Shown: piece after piece, positions 17,702 to 26,832 of the stretch
Layout of the letters: every line of letters begins with the position of its first letter
Numbering within the stretch: position 1 is the stretch's first letter
DNA from: Solidesulfovibrio aerotolerans
Lineage (GTDB): Bacteria; Desulfobacterota; Desulfovibrionia; Desulfovibrionales; Desulfovibrionaceae
Length of the DNA: 64,000 nt
Assembly: GCF_009856865.1 (NCBI RefSeq)
Contig: NZ_WVUD01000004.1
Coordinates: 62,001-126,000 of the forward strand
Reading direction: 5' to 3'
Made by a program: the position numbers and the translations under genes
The notes under the pieces: generated by a model
The model's database searches: none
Seen by the model: only the letters and a program-made list of their open reading frames with translations
What the model was told of the DNA's origin: nothing

Positions 17702-20493
17702 CCTCCCCCGGCGTTGCCCGGCTGGCCGGCGTGTCCTTGCGCTACGGGAAAACCACAGCCCTGGAGGCCATCGACCTGGAGATCCCGGCCGGCTGCATGG
17801 CCGGCCTGATCGGACCCGACGGTGTGGGCAAATCCAGCCTCCTGGCCCTTATTTCCGGTGCCCGTCGCATCCAGACCGGCACGGTCGCCGTGCTGGACGG
17901 CGATATGGCTTCTGCGGGCCACCGCAAGGCGGTTTGTCCCCGCATCGCCTACATGCCCCAGGGTTTGGGCAAAAATCTCTATGCAGCCCTTTCCGTCACC
18001 GAAAATCTGACCTTTTTCGGCCGCCTCTTCGGCCAGGGGAAAAACGAGCGGGAAGGCCGTATTGCCGCGCTGTTGCAGGCAACCGGCCTGACCGCGTTTG
18101 CCGACCGCCCGGCCGGCAAGCTCTCAGGCGGCATGAAGCAAAAGCTTGGCCTGTGCTGCGCCCTGATCCACGATCCCGACCTGCTGATCCTCGATGAGCC
18201 CACCACCGGCGTGGACCCCCTGTCCCGGCGGCAGTTCTGGCGGCTTATCCAAACCATCCGGGCCGGGCGTGCGGGCATGAGCGTCCTGGTGGCCACGGCC
18301 TATATGGAAGAGGCCGAAAGCTTTGACTGGCTGGCGGCCATGGATGCCGGCCGCATCCTGGCCCAGGGAAGCCCAAAGGAACTGTTGGCGACAACCCAAA
18401 AGCCCGACCTGGAAGCGGCCTTTATCGAACTGTTGCCCCAGGCCAGACGCCGCGACCATAAGACCCTGGTCGTCCCGCCGTTTGTGGTCCGCGAGGGCGA
18501 ACCTCCGGCCATCGTGGCCAAGGGGCTGACCATCCGCTTTGGCACGTTTACGGCCGTGGATCATGTGGATTTCGAGATCCGGCGCGGCGAAATCTTTGGG
18601 TTTCTCGGCTCCAACGGCTGCGGCAAGACCACGACCATGAAAATGCTCACCGGCCTTTTGCCGCCAAGCCAAGGGGAGGCCCTGCTCTTTGGGCAAAAGG
18701 CCGATGCCCACAATCTGGAAACGCGCAAGCGCGTCGGCTTTATGACCCAGGCCTTTTCGCTGTACAGCGAGTTGACCGTGCGGCAAAACCTCACCCTGCA
18801 CGCCCAGCTTTTTCATGTGCCAACGGCGCAAATCGCCCCGCGCGTGGCCGAGATGCTGACGCGTTTTGATTTGAACGAGCAGGCCGACACGCTCCCGGAC
18901 CAATTGCCCCTGGGCCTGCGCCAGCGCCTGTCCCTGGCTGTGGCGGTCATCCACAAGCCCGAGATGCTGATCCTGGATGAGCCGACCTCCGGGGTGGACC
19001 CCGTGGCCCGGGACAGTTTCTGGGAACTGCTCATCGATTTGTCCCGCAACCAGGGCGTGACCATCTTTATTTCCACCCATTTTATGAACGAGGGCGAACG
19101 CTGCGACCGGATTTCCCTGATGCATGCCGGCAAGGTGCTGGCCAGCGACACGCCGGCCAAGTTGGTCGAGCAGCGCGGCAAGACCAGCTTGGAAGACGCC
19201 TTTATCGACTGCCTGGAGGAAGCCACCGGCCCGGACCAGCAGCCCGGCCCGGAACAGCAGTCTGGCAAGGAACAGCAGTCTGGCCCGGACCAGCAGCCCG
19301 GTACGGACCGCCCCACGCCACCCCCCTTGCCGCACCAAGCTCCTGCGCAGCCACAAGGTGCCCTTCGCCGCAGCCTGCTGCGCCTTTGGGCTTACGCCGA
19401 TCATGAGATGCGCGAGATGCTGCGCGACCCGGTGCGTCTGGTCGTTTCCCTGCTGGGCTCGGTGCTGCTGTTGTTTGTCCTGGGTTATGGCATCACGTTT
19501 GATGTGGAGCATCTCAAATTCGCGGTTCTGGATCGGGACCAGTCGCCGCAAAGCCGCGACTACATCCAAAATATGGCCGGCTCCCGCTATTTTATCGAGC
19601 AGCCGCCCCTGGCCGACGCCGCTGCCCTGGACCGGCGCATGGCCGGGGGCGAGCTGAGTCTGGCCCTTTCCATCCCGCCGGACTTTGGCAAGGATCTCCA
19701 GCGGGGAAGGGTGGTTACAATCGGCGTCTGGGTGGATGGGGCCATGCCTTTTCGCGGCGAAACCGTGCGAGGCTATATCGAGGGATTAAATACCTTGTAT
19801 CTGCAGCAATTAGCCCTTCGTACCCAGGGCGTCGTCACCGGGCTGCCGGCCGCCGGCACGCAGGTGCGCTACCGCTACAACCAGGATTTCCGCAGCCTCT
19901 ACGCCATGGTTCCCGGGGTCATCCCCTTGATGTTGATCTTTATTCCGTCGATCATGATGGCACTTGGGGTGGTGCGTGAAAAAGAGCTGGGTTCCATCAT
20001 CAATCTCTACGTCACGCCGGTGACCCGGCTGGAATTTCTGCTTGGCAAACAACTGCCCTATGTGGCCGTCAGCATGGTCAGCTATTTCGGTATGGTGGCC
20101 CTGTCCGTTTTTGTCTTCGAGGTGCCGCTCAAAGGCAGTTTCACGCTTCTGACCTGTGCCGCGCTGCTTTTTGTGATCGTTACGACTGACCTCGGCCTGC
20201 TCATCTCCTCGTTTGCCAAAACCCAGATTGCCGCCCTGGCCCTGACAGCCATTCTTACCCTTTTGGCCACAGTCACTTTTTCAGGCCTCACCACGCCGGT
20301 TTCGTCCCTGCAGGGACCGGGGGCGTTTATCGGTGCCGTGTTTCCGGCCACCTTTTTCCTCAATATCAGTCGGGGAATCTTTACCAAGGCCTTGGGCTTT
20401 GGGGAGCTTGTGCCCAATTTTGTGGCCCTGGCCGCGTACGCTCCGGTGCTAACCGGGCTGAGCGTTTTTTTGCTGCACAAGCAGGAGAAGTGA
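17698..20493 (+). CDS. rbbA: ABC transporter with two ATP-binding domains fused to an ABC-2 permease (RbbA-like)
   Basis: 931 residues. NBD1 (about 5-240): Walker [10 protein letters not shown] at 39-47, signature [10 protein letters not shown], Walker [17 protein letters not shown]2 (about 265-500): Walker [11 protein letters not shown], Walker [14 protein letters not shown], but a weak signature [10 protein letters not shown] lacking the usual SGG. A Gln/Pro-rich linker made of four 18-bp repeats joins it to an ABC-2 membrane domain (about 570-931) with a large extracytoplasmic loop and five C-terminal helices. In E. coli RbbA was described as ribosome-associated; the architecture itself indicates an exporter. 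The degenerate second signature suggests asymmetric ATP sites. Confidence 0.87.
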   Translation: MTSPGVARLAGVSLRYGKTTALEAIDLEIPAGCMAGLIGPDGVGKSSLLALISGARRIQTGTVAVLDGDMASAGHRKAVCPRIAYMPQGLGKNLYAALSVTENLTFFGRLFGQGKNEREGRIAALLQATGLTAFADRPAGKLSGGMKQKLGLCCALIHDPDLLILDEPTTGVDPLSRRQFWRLIQTIRAGRAGMSVLVATAYMEEAESFDWLAAMDAGRILAQGSPKELLATTQKPDLEAAFIELLPQARRRDHKTLVVPPFVVREGEPPAIVAKGLTIRFGTFTAVDHVDFEIRRGEIFGFLGSNGCGKTTTMKMLTGLLPPSQGEALLFGQKADAHNLETRKRVGFMTQAFSLYSELTVRQNLTLHAQLFHVPTAQIAPRVAEMLTRFDLNEQADTLPDQLPLGLRQRLSLAVAVIHKPEMLILDEPTSGVDPVARDSFWELLIDLSRNQGVTIFISTHFMNEGERCDRISLMHAGKVLASDTPAKLVEQRGKTSLEDAFIDCLEEATGPDQQPGPEQQSGKEQQSGPDQQPGTDRPTPPPLPHQAPAQPQGALRRSLLRLWAYADHEMREMLRDPVRLVVSLLGSVLLLFVLGYGITFDVEHLKFAVLDRDQSPQSRDYIQNMAGSRYFIEQPPLADAAALDRRMAGGELSLALSIPPDFGKDLQRGRVVTIGVWVDGAMPFRGETVRGYIEGLNTLYLQQLALRTQGVVTGLPAAGTQVRYRYNQDFRSLYAMVPGVIPLMLIFIPSIMMALGVVREKELGSIINLYVTPVTRLEFLLGKQLPYVAVSMVSYFGMVALSVFVFEVPLKGSFTLLTCAALLFVIVTTDLGLLISSFAKTQIAALALTAILTLLATVTFSGLTTPVSSLQGPGAFIGAVFPATFFLNISRGIFTKALGFGELVPNFVALAAYAPVLTGLSVFLLHKQEK
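19228..19299 (+). repeat. Four tandem 18-bp repeats coding a Gln/Pro linker
   Basis: Four 18-bp units start at 19228, 19246, 19264 and 19282, encoding [18 protein letters not shown] and GPDQQP. Units 1 and 4 are identical. Being a multiple of three, copy-number change would lengthen or shorten the linker without a frameshift. Confidence 0.9.
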
Positions 20494-20495
20494 GG

Positions 20496-21620
20496 ATGCG
20501 CCATCTGATCAATATCTACCGCCTGGGCACCAAGGAGTTTTACAGCCTGTGGCACGACAAGATCCTGCTGGTCGTTATCTGCTGGGTCTTTACCGGCGGC
20601 ATCTATGTGATCGGCACGGCCACGTCCCAGGAATTGCACCATGCCCCCATCGCCGTGGTGGACGAGGACGCCTCGGCCCTGTCGGTGCGCATCATCCAGG
20701 CCTTTTACGGTCCCTACTTCCAGCCGGCCCGGGTCATCCCCCTGGCGGCCGTGGACGGCGAGTTGGATGCCGGGCGCTCCATCTTTGTCCTTGATATCCC
20801 GCCGCATTTTGAACGGGACGTGCTGGCCGGAAAACAGCCCGACATCCAGGTCAATATCGACGCCACCTGCATGTCCCAGGCGTTTATTGGCGCGGTCTAC
20901 ATCCAAAACATCATTGCCAATGAAGTGGCGGCCTTTGTAGCCTGGGGCCAGCAAACGCCACAATTGCCCATCGCCCTGGCCACACGCGTCAAATTCAATC
21001 CCAATCTGACCAGTTCGTGGTTTGGCAGCGTGATGGAAATTATCAATAATATTACTTTGCTCTCTATTTTGCTCGTGGGTACGGCCCTGGTGCGCGAGCG
21101 TGAGCACGGAACACTCGAACATTTGATGGTCATGCCGCTTTCGGCCACAGAGATTTTGCTGGCCAAAATCTGGCCCACGAGCCTCGTCATCCTCTTCTCG
21201 GTCACGGTCTCCCTGTACGGCGTTGTGCGGGGAGCGCTTGGCGTACCCCTGGCCGGGTCTATTCCCTTGTTTCTTTTCGGGACATTGCTGCAGTTTTTCG
21301 CCACCGCCTGCATCGGCATCTTTCTGGGCACGATCTCGCGCAACATGCCGCAATTCGGACTGCTCATGATCCTGGTCATTTTGCCGCTGCAAATGCTGTC
21401 CGGCAGCATCAGCCCGCGTGAGAGCATGCCGGTTGTGGTGCAGGACATCATGCTGGCCGCTCCGACAACGCATTTTGTCTCTCTGGCCCAGGCGATTTTG
21501 TATCGTGGGGCGGATTTCAGTCTGGTGTGGCCGCGCTTTCTCGCCATCGCCGCCATCGGCGTGGTGTTTTTCGGGCTGGCCCTGGCGCTTTTTCGCCGCA
21601 GTCTGGCCCAATCCCGGTGA
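20496..21620 (+). CDS. yhhJ: ABC-2 type permease (YhhJ-like)
   Basis: 374 residues. ATG 20496 sits 8 bp after AGGAG; a GTG at 20490 overlapping the previous stop is possible but too close to that site. One N-terminal helix (about 25-45), a large periplasmic domain, then five helices from about residue 175 to the end, including MLSGSISPRESMP typical of ABC-2 permeases. It would pair with the membrane half of the RbbA-like protein to form the translocator. Confidence 0.88.
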   Translation: MRHLINIYRLGTKEFYSLWHDKILLVVICWVFTGGIYVIGTATSQELHHAPIAVVDEDASALSVRIIQAFYGPYFQPARVIPLAAVDGELDAGRSIFVLDIPPHFERDVLAGKQPDIQVNIDATCMSQAFIGAVYIQNIIANEVAAFVAWGQQTPQLPIALATRVKFNPNLTSSWFGSVMEIINNITLLSILLVGTALVREREHGTLEHLMVMPLSATEILLAKIWPTSLVILFSVTVSLYGVVRGALGVPLAGSIPLFLFGTLLQFFATACIGIFLGTISRNMPQFGLLMILVILPLQMLSGSISPRESMPVVVQDIMLAAPTTHFVSLAQAILYRGADFSLVWPRFLAIAAIGVVFFGLALALFRRSLAQSR

Positions 21621-21665
21621 CGGGGAGGCCGCAACAGCTCAAAAACGGACGCGAACGCCCGCATG

Positions 21666-21743
21666 GCCGGCCGGGCCTCCCACGGCAAGCGCATCTTTGC
21701 CCTGGTCATGCTGGAACTCTGGCTGCGCCGTTATTTCCAGCCT
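21666..21743 (+). pseudogene. 78-bp direct repeat, copy B: remnant of an asnB-type 3' end
   Basis: Matches 16053-16130 at 74 of 78 positions and still encodes GRASHGKRIFALVMLELWLRRYF in one frame, but the TAG stop is replaced by CAG and nothing of the rest of the gene remains. It lies directly after the permease. Either the ABC cassette was inserted beside the amidotransferase with duplication of its end, or a second paralogue was replaced or deleted. Confidence 0.85.
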
Positions 21744-21802
21744 CCCCCCTTTTCGCCGATCAGCCAATGAGGCAGAATGGACCCTTAACAAAGGAGCCCG
21801 CC

Positions 21803-22123
21803 ATGCCCTCTGCTCTGCGTATTCTGGTAAGCGTTGCCCTGCTGTGCGCCGTGTCCGGCGTCGCCCAGGCCAAGGGCGGTCCGCGCTGCTATTTCGTCGA
21901 CGGCTATGCCGCAGCGCAAACCCGCGAACTGCTGGCCCAGGCCCAAAGCAAGATTGATGTCAACGACGAGGCCGGTCTGACCGATCTGCGGGCTTCGGGC
22001 CAGGTGCTCATGCCCCAGGGCAAACCGGCCGAAAACGTCCAGTGCGGTGCTGATGGCCTGTGCCAGGTGACGGTCTTTGGCAAGCGTTTGTGGATTCTTA
22101 AAAACGGCTTGCAGTGCCAGTAG
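21803..22123 (+). CDS. Small secreted cysteine-containing protein of unknown function
   Basis: 106 residues, ATG 21803 with AAGGAG 6 bp upstream. A clear signal peptide (MPSALRILVSVALLCAVSGV, cleavage after AQA) is followed by an approximately 84-residue domain with four cysteines (PRCYF, QCGADGLC, LQCQ), likely two disulfides. I know no family. It stands alone between the ABC cassette remnant and the next glycosyltransferase. Confidence 0.75.
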   Translation: MPSALRILVSVALLCAVSGVAQAKGGPRCYFVDGYAAAQTRELLAQAQSKIDVNDEAGLTDLRASGQVLMPQGKPAENVQCGADGLCQVTVFGKRLWILKNGLQCQ

Positions 22124-22215
22124 GGTCAGGCGGTGTGAAAACGGGGCTGCTCCCGGCACTGTGGCTTTTCTTGTCTTTCGCAGTGAAATGCACCTGTTGC
22201 TTGATCCGGTTGGTC
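22119..22215 (+). promoter_or_regulatory. Possible degenerate cobalamin-riboswitch-like core
   Basis: The region just past the secreted-protein stop has TAGGG, then GGTGTGAAAACGG and GGCTGCTCCCGGCACTGT, in the order and spacing of the conserved cobalamin riboswitch core (TAGGGAA, GGTGnAA, GCTGnCCCGCnACTGT). A convincing B12 box and the GGGAAGG part are not seen, although a loose match lies near 22185-22200. The downstream gene is a glycosyltransferase, not a B12 gene. The remaining bases to 22480 show no gene. Confidence 0.2.
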
Positions 22216-22480
22216 TTGCGCGCCGGGTCGGCAGTGTTCCTGTCGCGGGCATGTCTTGCGTACGCAGAGCGCGGCCGGGCCGGAAAGGATGCCACAAGAA
22301 GCACTGAAAACGTTCGGTCGGGTGTTGACGCTCCACTGGTTGTGTGGTGTCTGTCTGCCAGGGAAGGCCGAAGCAGGGCGCTTTTTGCGTTCTGGAGTCC
22401 GGGGCGGCGTTTTACGGCTGCTTGCGGCAGGAAAGTGGCGTTGTTGGGAAATCCTCCAATCCGTGGCTGGTGTTTTGTCC

Positions 22481-23632
22481 GTGACGCAGGTTAAAACAGT
22501 TCTTTATATCGTGGATGCACTCAACGTGGGTGGTGCCCAGGAGTTGCTCGTCCAGTTGGCGCGCCATACCGCGCCGCAGTTCCGTACGGTGGTGTGTTCC
22601 CTGCAAGACGATCAGGCCATGGCCGCCCGGCTTGCCGCCGCCGGGGCCGAGGTTGTCGTGCTGGGGCTGACACGGCCCTCCATCCTGCGGCCGGGACAAT
22701 TCCTGGTCAGCGTCGTGGGCGCCATACGCGGCATCCTGCGACTGTGCGCCCGGGTGCAGCCCGATATCATCCACTGCCATCTGGCGGATGCCACGCTGCT
22801 TGGCGTTGCCGCCTCGCTGTTTCTGCCCGGTGCCAAGGTGTTTATCACCAAGCATACGCCGGTCCTGGCTCCCGGCCGCTCCTGGCTGGATTTTCGCCAA
22901 CCGCTGCGCAGAGCCGTCCTGTGGCTGGTCTACCGCCGGGCCAGGGCCATCATTGCGGTCTCGCAAGAGACGCGGGAGGCGCTGTTGGACTGCTACCGCC
23001 TGCCGCCCGACCGGGTGGTGACCATTGCCAACGGCGTGCCCATCCCAGCACCTGACCAGACGCGCGCCGCAGCCTGTCGGGCGGCCTTTGGCCTTGCCCC
23101 CCAGGATGTGCTGGTGCTCAACGTGGGGCGTCTGGTACCTGTTAAAGGGCAGATCCATCTGGTCACCGCCATGGCCGGCCTGTCGGGCGCGCCCCGGCGT
23201 TTCGTCCTGCTGCTGGCCGGCGAGGGACCGTGCCGGGAGGAACTGGCCCGAAGCATTGCGGCACAGGGCCTGGGGGAGAGGGTGCGCCTTTTGGGGGACC
23301 GCGACGATGTGCCGCAGCTGTACGCGGCAGCGGACATTGTGGCCTTTGCCTCGTTGTCCGAAGGCACCTCCCTGGCGGTCATCGAGGCCATGGCCGCCGC
23401 AAAACCCATCGTGGCCACGGCCGTTGGCGGCAACTGCGAGCTGCTGGAAAACGGAATATCGGCCCTGCTCGTGCCGCCTGCCGATCCGGCCGCCCTGGCC
23501 GAGGCCCTGGCGGTCCTGGCCCGGGACGCGCCATTGGCCAACCGGCTGGGGCAGGCCGCCCGGGCCAAAGCCGTGGCCGGGTATTCCATTGAACGGGTGG
23601 TGGAGTCTTATGCAGCAGTCTGGGCGCGCTAA
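22481..23632 (+). CDS. Glycosyltransferase family 4
   Basis: 383 residues from GTG 22481; the family N-terminus VKTVLYIVDALNVGGAQELL begins here. The open frame extends upstream to 22256, but that part is unlike any glycosyltransferase and no start has a strong ribosome site, so the exact start is uncertain. The C-terminal half has VGRLVPVKGQIHLV and FASLSEGTSLAVIEAMAAAKP with the EX7E motif. Predicted cytoplasmic sugar transferase of the exopolysaccharide pathway. Its last 23 bp overlap the deacetylase gene. Confidence 0.83.
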   Translation: MTQVKTVLYIVDALNVGGAQELLVQLARHTAPQFRTVVCSLQDDQAMAARLAAAGAEVVVLGLTRPSILRPGQFLVSVVGAIRGILRLCARVQPDIIHCHLADATLLGVAASLFLPGAKVFITKHTPVLAPGRSWLDFRQPLRRAVLWLVYRRARAIIAVSQETREALLDCYRLPPDRVVTIANGVPIPAPDQTRAAACRAAFGLAPQDVLVLNVGRLVPVKGQIHLVTAMAGLSGAPRRFVLLLAGEGPCREELARSIAAQGLGERVRLLGDRDDVPQLYAAADIVAFASLSEGTSLAVIEAMAAAKPIVATAVGGNCELLENGISALLVPPADPAALAEALAVLARDAPLANRLGQAARAKAVAGYSIERVVESYAAVWAR

Positions 23633-24449
23633 AGGGATACGCCGGTTTGTGGCCGGCTGGGGCAAAACCGTGCTTGGCCGGCTGGTGTTCGGGCTGGGGT
23701 TGGGCCGACGCCTGCTGGCCTCCCGGGCGGTGATCGTGGCCTTCCACCGGGTGCAGGGGCAGGGGCCAAACGACGCCATGACCATGCCCACGGCGCAATT
23801 TCGGGAGTGGTGCCGGTTTTTTCAAAAACATTTCCGGGTGGTGCCCCTGGAAGGCATCGTGGGCAAGCTTGAGCGGGGCGAAGCCTTTGCCGGCGAACTG
23901 GCCATCACCTTTGACGACGGCTACCTGGATTTTCAGACCGAGGCCGTGCCGGTGCTGGCCTCCCTGGGGCTGCCGGCAACGGTCTTCGCCGTTTCCGACT
24001 ATGTGGGCACGGACATCCGGCCCTGGTGGGACACAGCAAAAGCGTATCCGTTCATGGATTGGACCCAGCTGGGCGCCGTGGCGGCCCAGGGCTTTGCCGT
24101 GGGTTCCCATGGCAAGAGCCATGCCGCCATGGACGAGCTGACCCCGGCGGCCGCCCTTGAGGAGCTTGTCGTTTCCAAGGCGGTGCTGGAAGCGGGGCTG
24201 GGCCGGCCGGTGGTGTGGTACGCCTATCCATACGGCCATCCGGAGAAAATGCCCGAGGCTGCCCGGGAGTCCGTGCGCCAGGCCGGCTACCGGGCGTGTC
24301 TGGGCTACGGGGGCCTTATCGGGCCCCAGGCCAGCCCCTTTCACCTCGACCGAATTTGTGTAAACGACTGGTTTTCCACCCCCTCCCAGTTCGGGGGATA
24401 TCTTGTGGTTTTGTATCTGCGCCATCTGCTTGGAAGGATTCGTGAATAA
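23610..24449 (+). CDS. Polysaccharide deacetylase (NodB homology domain)
   Basis: 279 residues, ATG 23610 with GGAG 5 bp upstream, overlapping the preceding gene. NodB motifs: motif 1 ITFDDGY (catalytic base and metal Asp pair), motif 2 GSHGKSHA (an HxxxH-type metal site read as SHGKSH), motif 3 WYAYPYGHP. No signal peptide is evident; a basic N-terminal segment with a short hydrophobic stretch could associate with the membrane. Likely removes N-acetyl groups from the glycan or its lipid-linked unit. Confidence 0.82.
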   Translation: MQQSGRAKGIRRFVAGWGKTVLGRLVFGLGLGRRLLASRAVIVAFHRVQGQGPNDAMTMPTAQFREWCRFFQKHFRVVPLEGIVGKLERGEAFAGELAITFDDGYLDFQTEAVPVLASLGLPATVFAVSDYVGTDIRPWWDTAKAYPFMDWTQLGAVAAQGFAVGSHGKSHAAMDELTPAAALEELVVSKAVLEAGLGRPVVWYAYPYGHPEKMPEAARESVRQAGYRACLGYGGLIGPQASPFHLDRICVNDWFSTPSQFGGYLVVLYLRHLLGRIRE

Positions 24450-24450
24450 T

Positions 24451-25497
24451 ATGCTGCAACTTGGAGACGCGGTTCGGCAACGTCTGGAGCAGCGGCCCTG
24501 CCGCTGGCTGGTCACCGGGGCCGCCGGTTTCATCGGCTCGCATCTGGTCGAGGCATTGTTGGGCCTTGGGCAGACGGTGGTGGGTCTGGACAATTGCAGC
24601 GGTGCCGCGCTGGCCAAGCTGGACCGTATGCGGCACCGCGTGGGCGAGGACGCCTTTGGCCGGCTCACCATTGTGAACGGCGACATCCGCGATCTGCAGT
24701 GCTGCCGCCAGGCCATGGACGGTGTCAACCTGGTGCTCCACCAGGCCGCCCTTGTCAGTGTGCCGGCGTCGCTTGCCGATCCCGTGGCCTGCCATGCCAA
24801 CAACGTCACCGGCTTTTGCATGGTCCTTGAGGCGGCCAGACAGGCGGGCGTGCGCCGCGTGGTCTATGCCTCGTCAAGTGCGGTCTACGGCGACGATTCG
24901 GTTTTGGCCAAGGATGAAACCATGGCCGGTCAGCCGCGCACGCCCTATGCCCTCTCCAAGGTCGTCAACGAGCACTACGCCGCCACCTATGCCCGCTGCT
25001 ACAACCAGGACGTGGTCGGGCTGCGCTATTTCAATGTGTACGGCCCCCGCCAGACCGCAACAGGGGCCTATGCCGCCGTTATACCGCTGTGGTTTGCGGC
25101 GTTGTTCCAGGGGCAGGAGCCGGTCATCTATGGCGACGGCAGCGCCACCCGGGATTTCTGCTTTGTCCAGGATGTGGTCCGGGCCAATATCCTCGCCGCG
25201 CTGCTTGAAAACGTGGCCCTGGCCGGCGAGGTGGTAAACGTCGGTTCTGGCCGGTCCGTGAGCCTGCTTGAACTGTATGCCGCCCTGAGTGAGACGGTCT
25301 ATGCCCTGTATCCGGACCTTCCCCGGGTGTCGCCGCGCCATTTGCCGCCGCGCGCCGGCGATCTGCAACACTCCCTGGCGGATATGACAAAGACGCAACA
25401 GACGCTCGGTTTCATGCCGGAAGTCTCCTTGCGTCAGGGGCTGGCCGTCTCGGCCAGGGCGTATTTCGGCGAAGAGGGCACGACCGGAAATGTATAA
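24451..25497 (+). CDS. NAD-dependent UDP-sugar epimerase (GalE/WbpP-like)
   Basis: 348 residues, extended SDR. The NAD site is VTGAAGFIGSH, the active-site serine region is YASSSAVYGDD and the catalytic pair is in PYALSK. The C-terminal RAGDLQHSLADMTKT resembles the RxGDVRxSxAD motif of UDP-GlcNAc/GalNAc 4-epimerases. ATG 24451 directly follows the deacetylase stop; GTG 24442 is an alternative, closer to the GGAAGGA site. It supplies an activated sugar to the glycosyltransferases here. Confidence 0.85.
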   Translation: MLQLGDAVRQRLEQRPCRWLVTGAAGFIGSHLVEALLGLGQTVVGLDNCSGAALAKLDRMRHRVGEDAFGRLTIVNGDIRDLQCCRQAMDGVNLVLHQAALVSVPASLADPVACHANNVTGFCMVLEAARQAGVRRVVYASSSAVYGDDSVLAKDETMAGQPRTPYALSKVVNEHYAATYARCYNQDVVGLRYFNVYGPRQTATGAYAAVIPLWFAALFQGQEPVIYGDGSATRDFCFVQDVVRANILAALLENVALAGEVVNVGSGRSVSLLELYAALSETVYALYPDLPRVSPRHLPPRAGDLQHSLADMTKTQQTLGFMPEVSLRQGLAVSARAYFGEEGTTGNV

Positions 25498-25818
25498 TGC
25501 AGTTCTGCCCGTCAATAGGCAAAGACTCTGCGGCTTACGGCGTAAAAGGAAGGAACGCGGCCTGATGCGATCGTAAAGTGGAGTTATTTGGCCGAAAAAA
25601 GAGTCGATATAGGCTGTGGCCTGGTCGTTGGCGTGTCTTTGGGAAACAGGTGATGGCGTTAACGTTTTGGAGGGGGGGCTGTTTGGAAATTGCGACCAAA
25701 CCCGGAGTTGTCGGTTGCATGATTTCATGAATCGAGCTACATGGTAAGTGTGTCACACTAGGAAAAAATTATTCGCCTTGCCACTCCTTACGGTCTATTC
25801 CGATATGAAGGTTGTCCA
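25498..25818 (+). other. Intergenic region, probable promoter region
   Basis: About 320 bp without a gene, AT-richer than its surroundings near 25745-25780 (GTGTGTCACACTAGGAAAAA). It contains a short TGTGTCACA inverted repeat, possibly an operator, but no promoter pair that I trust. Confidence 0.4.
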
Positions 25819-26634
25819 GTGTCAAAAATAGACGGCCAGAAGGCAACAGAAAAACTCCTTGGCATGGTCCGTAACGCCGGTCCCGGAAAGGAGCAACGCC
25901 TTTTCCGAGTCGTGCCAAACGAGTTTATGGATGCGGCCTCCAACGAGCTGGGCCGAAGCAATGCGGGATTTTGCAGTATTGCACCCTCAGATCGCTCCCT
26001 TGCCCGACTCAAGTCCCAGCTGGACGCCATTTGGAGCAATCTTTTGCTGACGCAAGGGAAAACTCCCCGCAGCGTTTTGCTGACCTCCGCAGCAAAAGGC
26101 GAAGGTGTCACGTATGTGTCGGAGCGTCTGTGTATCTATCTGGCCCAGACCTATGGGCATAAGGTTTTGTATATCAACCTTGCCGATTCTTTGACATACG
26201 AGCAGGCTCCCGTCGAACTGCCGCCCGAGGAAATTCTGGACAGGCTGAGTTCCAGTCAAGGCATAAACAGCCTGACCATGGCCTCCAGTATTCCCGGCCT
26301 GTGTGTGTTAAGCCTCAATCTCTCCAGAAGCCAGCATGCCCTCCCCTGGCTGTTGCCGCAGCGCAACGTGATGGAGATGCTTTTGGACCACGCCCGGCAA
26401 CATTTCGACATTGTCGTTTTCGATGCGGAGTCCGTGTTGATGGCTCCCTGGACCGCCACCATCGCCAAACCCGTGGATGCCAATCTCCTGGTCTGCCGTT
26501 TCGCGGTCACCCGGCGCGAACTGCTCAATGCGCTGCTTGATGCCTTCAAGGCGGCTGGCGTGCGGCCCCACGGCATTATTTTAAATGCCAGGCGGTACAG
26601 CGTGCCGCAGTCGCTCTACAGACTCCTGAAATAA
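25819..26634 (+). CDS. Degenerate CpsD/Wzc-like BY-kinase family ATPase
   Basis: 271 residues with the fold outline of capsule tyrosine-kinase/ParA-like ATPases: SVLLTSAAKGEGVTYVSERL (86-105) sits where Walker A normally reads GEGKS/T, and VLYINLADS (116-124) sits at Walker A', normally VLLIDADLR. The P-loop lysine is Val97 and the Walker A' aspartate is Asn120, so ATP binding and kinase activity are probably lost. FDIVVFDAE replaces Walker B. Tyrosines near the end (RRYSVPQSLYRLL) are few. It may act as a non-catalytic partner of the Wzz-like protein encoded on the other strand at 38.8-40.2 kb. Confidence 0.75.
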   Translation: MSKIDGQKATEKLLGMVRNAGPGKEQRLFRVVPNEFMDAASNELGRSNAGFCSIAPSDRSLARLKSQLDAIWSNLLLTQGKTPRSVLLTSAAKGEGVTYVSERLCIYLAQTYGHKVLYINLADSLTYEQAPVELPPEEILDRLSSSQGINSLTMASSIPGLCVLSLNLSRSQHALPWLLPQRNVMEMLLDHARQHFDIVVFDAESVLMAPWTATIAKPVDANLLVCRFAVTRRELLNALLDAFKAAGVRPHGIILNARRYSVPQSLYRLLK

Positions 26635-26652
26635 GAAGGGGTGGGACGGACC

Positions 26653-26832
26653 ATGGTCGTGCGAGGGGTCTTGTGCGTCGTTGGCGTCCGCACCCTCGGC
26701 GGTGCCCAGGATCTGCTGCTGTTGACCCTGCAAGCCTCGCCCGAGAGATGGTCGCCCTGTGTGCCCGGCTCATGGGGATGCCGCGTCGTAACCGTGTGGG
26801 AGCCGCATGGGCCAGACAGACTGCAAGCATGA
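26653..26832 (+). pseudogene. Remnant of a GT4 N-terminus
   Basis: The short frame reads MVVRGVLCVVGVRTLGGAQD then LLLLTLQAS before losing similarity. It parallels the first strand and GGAQELL loop of the glycosyltransferase at 22.5 kb (VLYIVDALNVGGAQELLVQL) and that at 32.3 kb (VLGVLVSTLAIGGAEQLLLE). The frame ends within the next gene's start. A decayed glycosyltransferase left in place is the simplest reading; a chance frame is possible. Confidence 0.45.

Noticed and set aside
16128-21802. A complete mobile element or genomic island around the ABC cassette
   Set aside because: No integrase, transposase or tRNA gene is visible, and the repeats consist of coding sequence. Only the repeat itself is supported.
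25745-25760. CRP/FNR-type operator before the degenerate kinase gene
   Set aside because: The TGTGTCACA inverted repeat is too short and lacks the N6 spacing of those sites.
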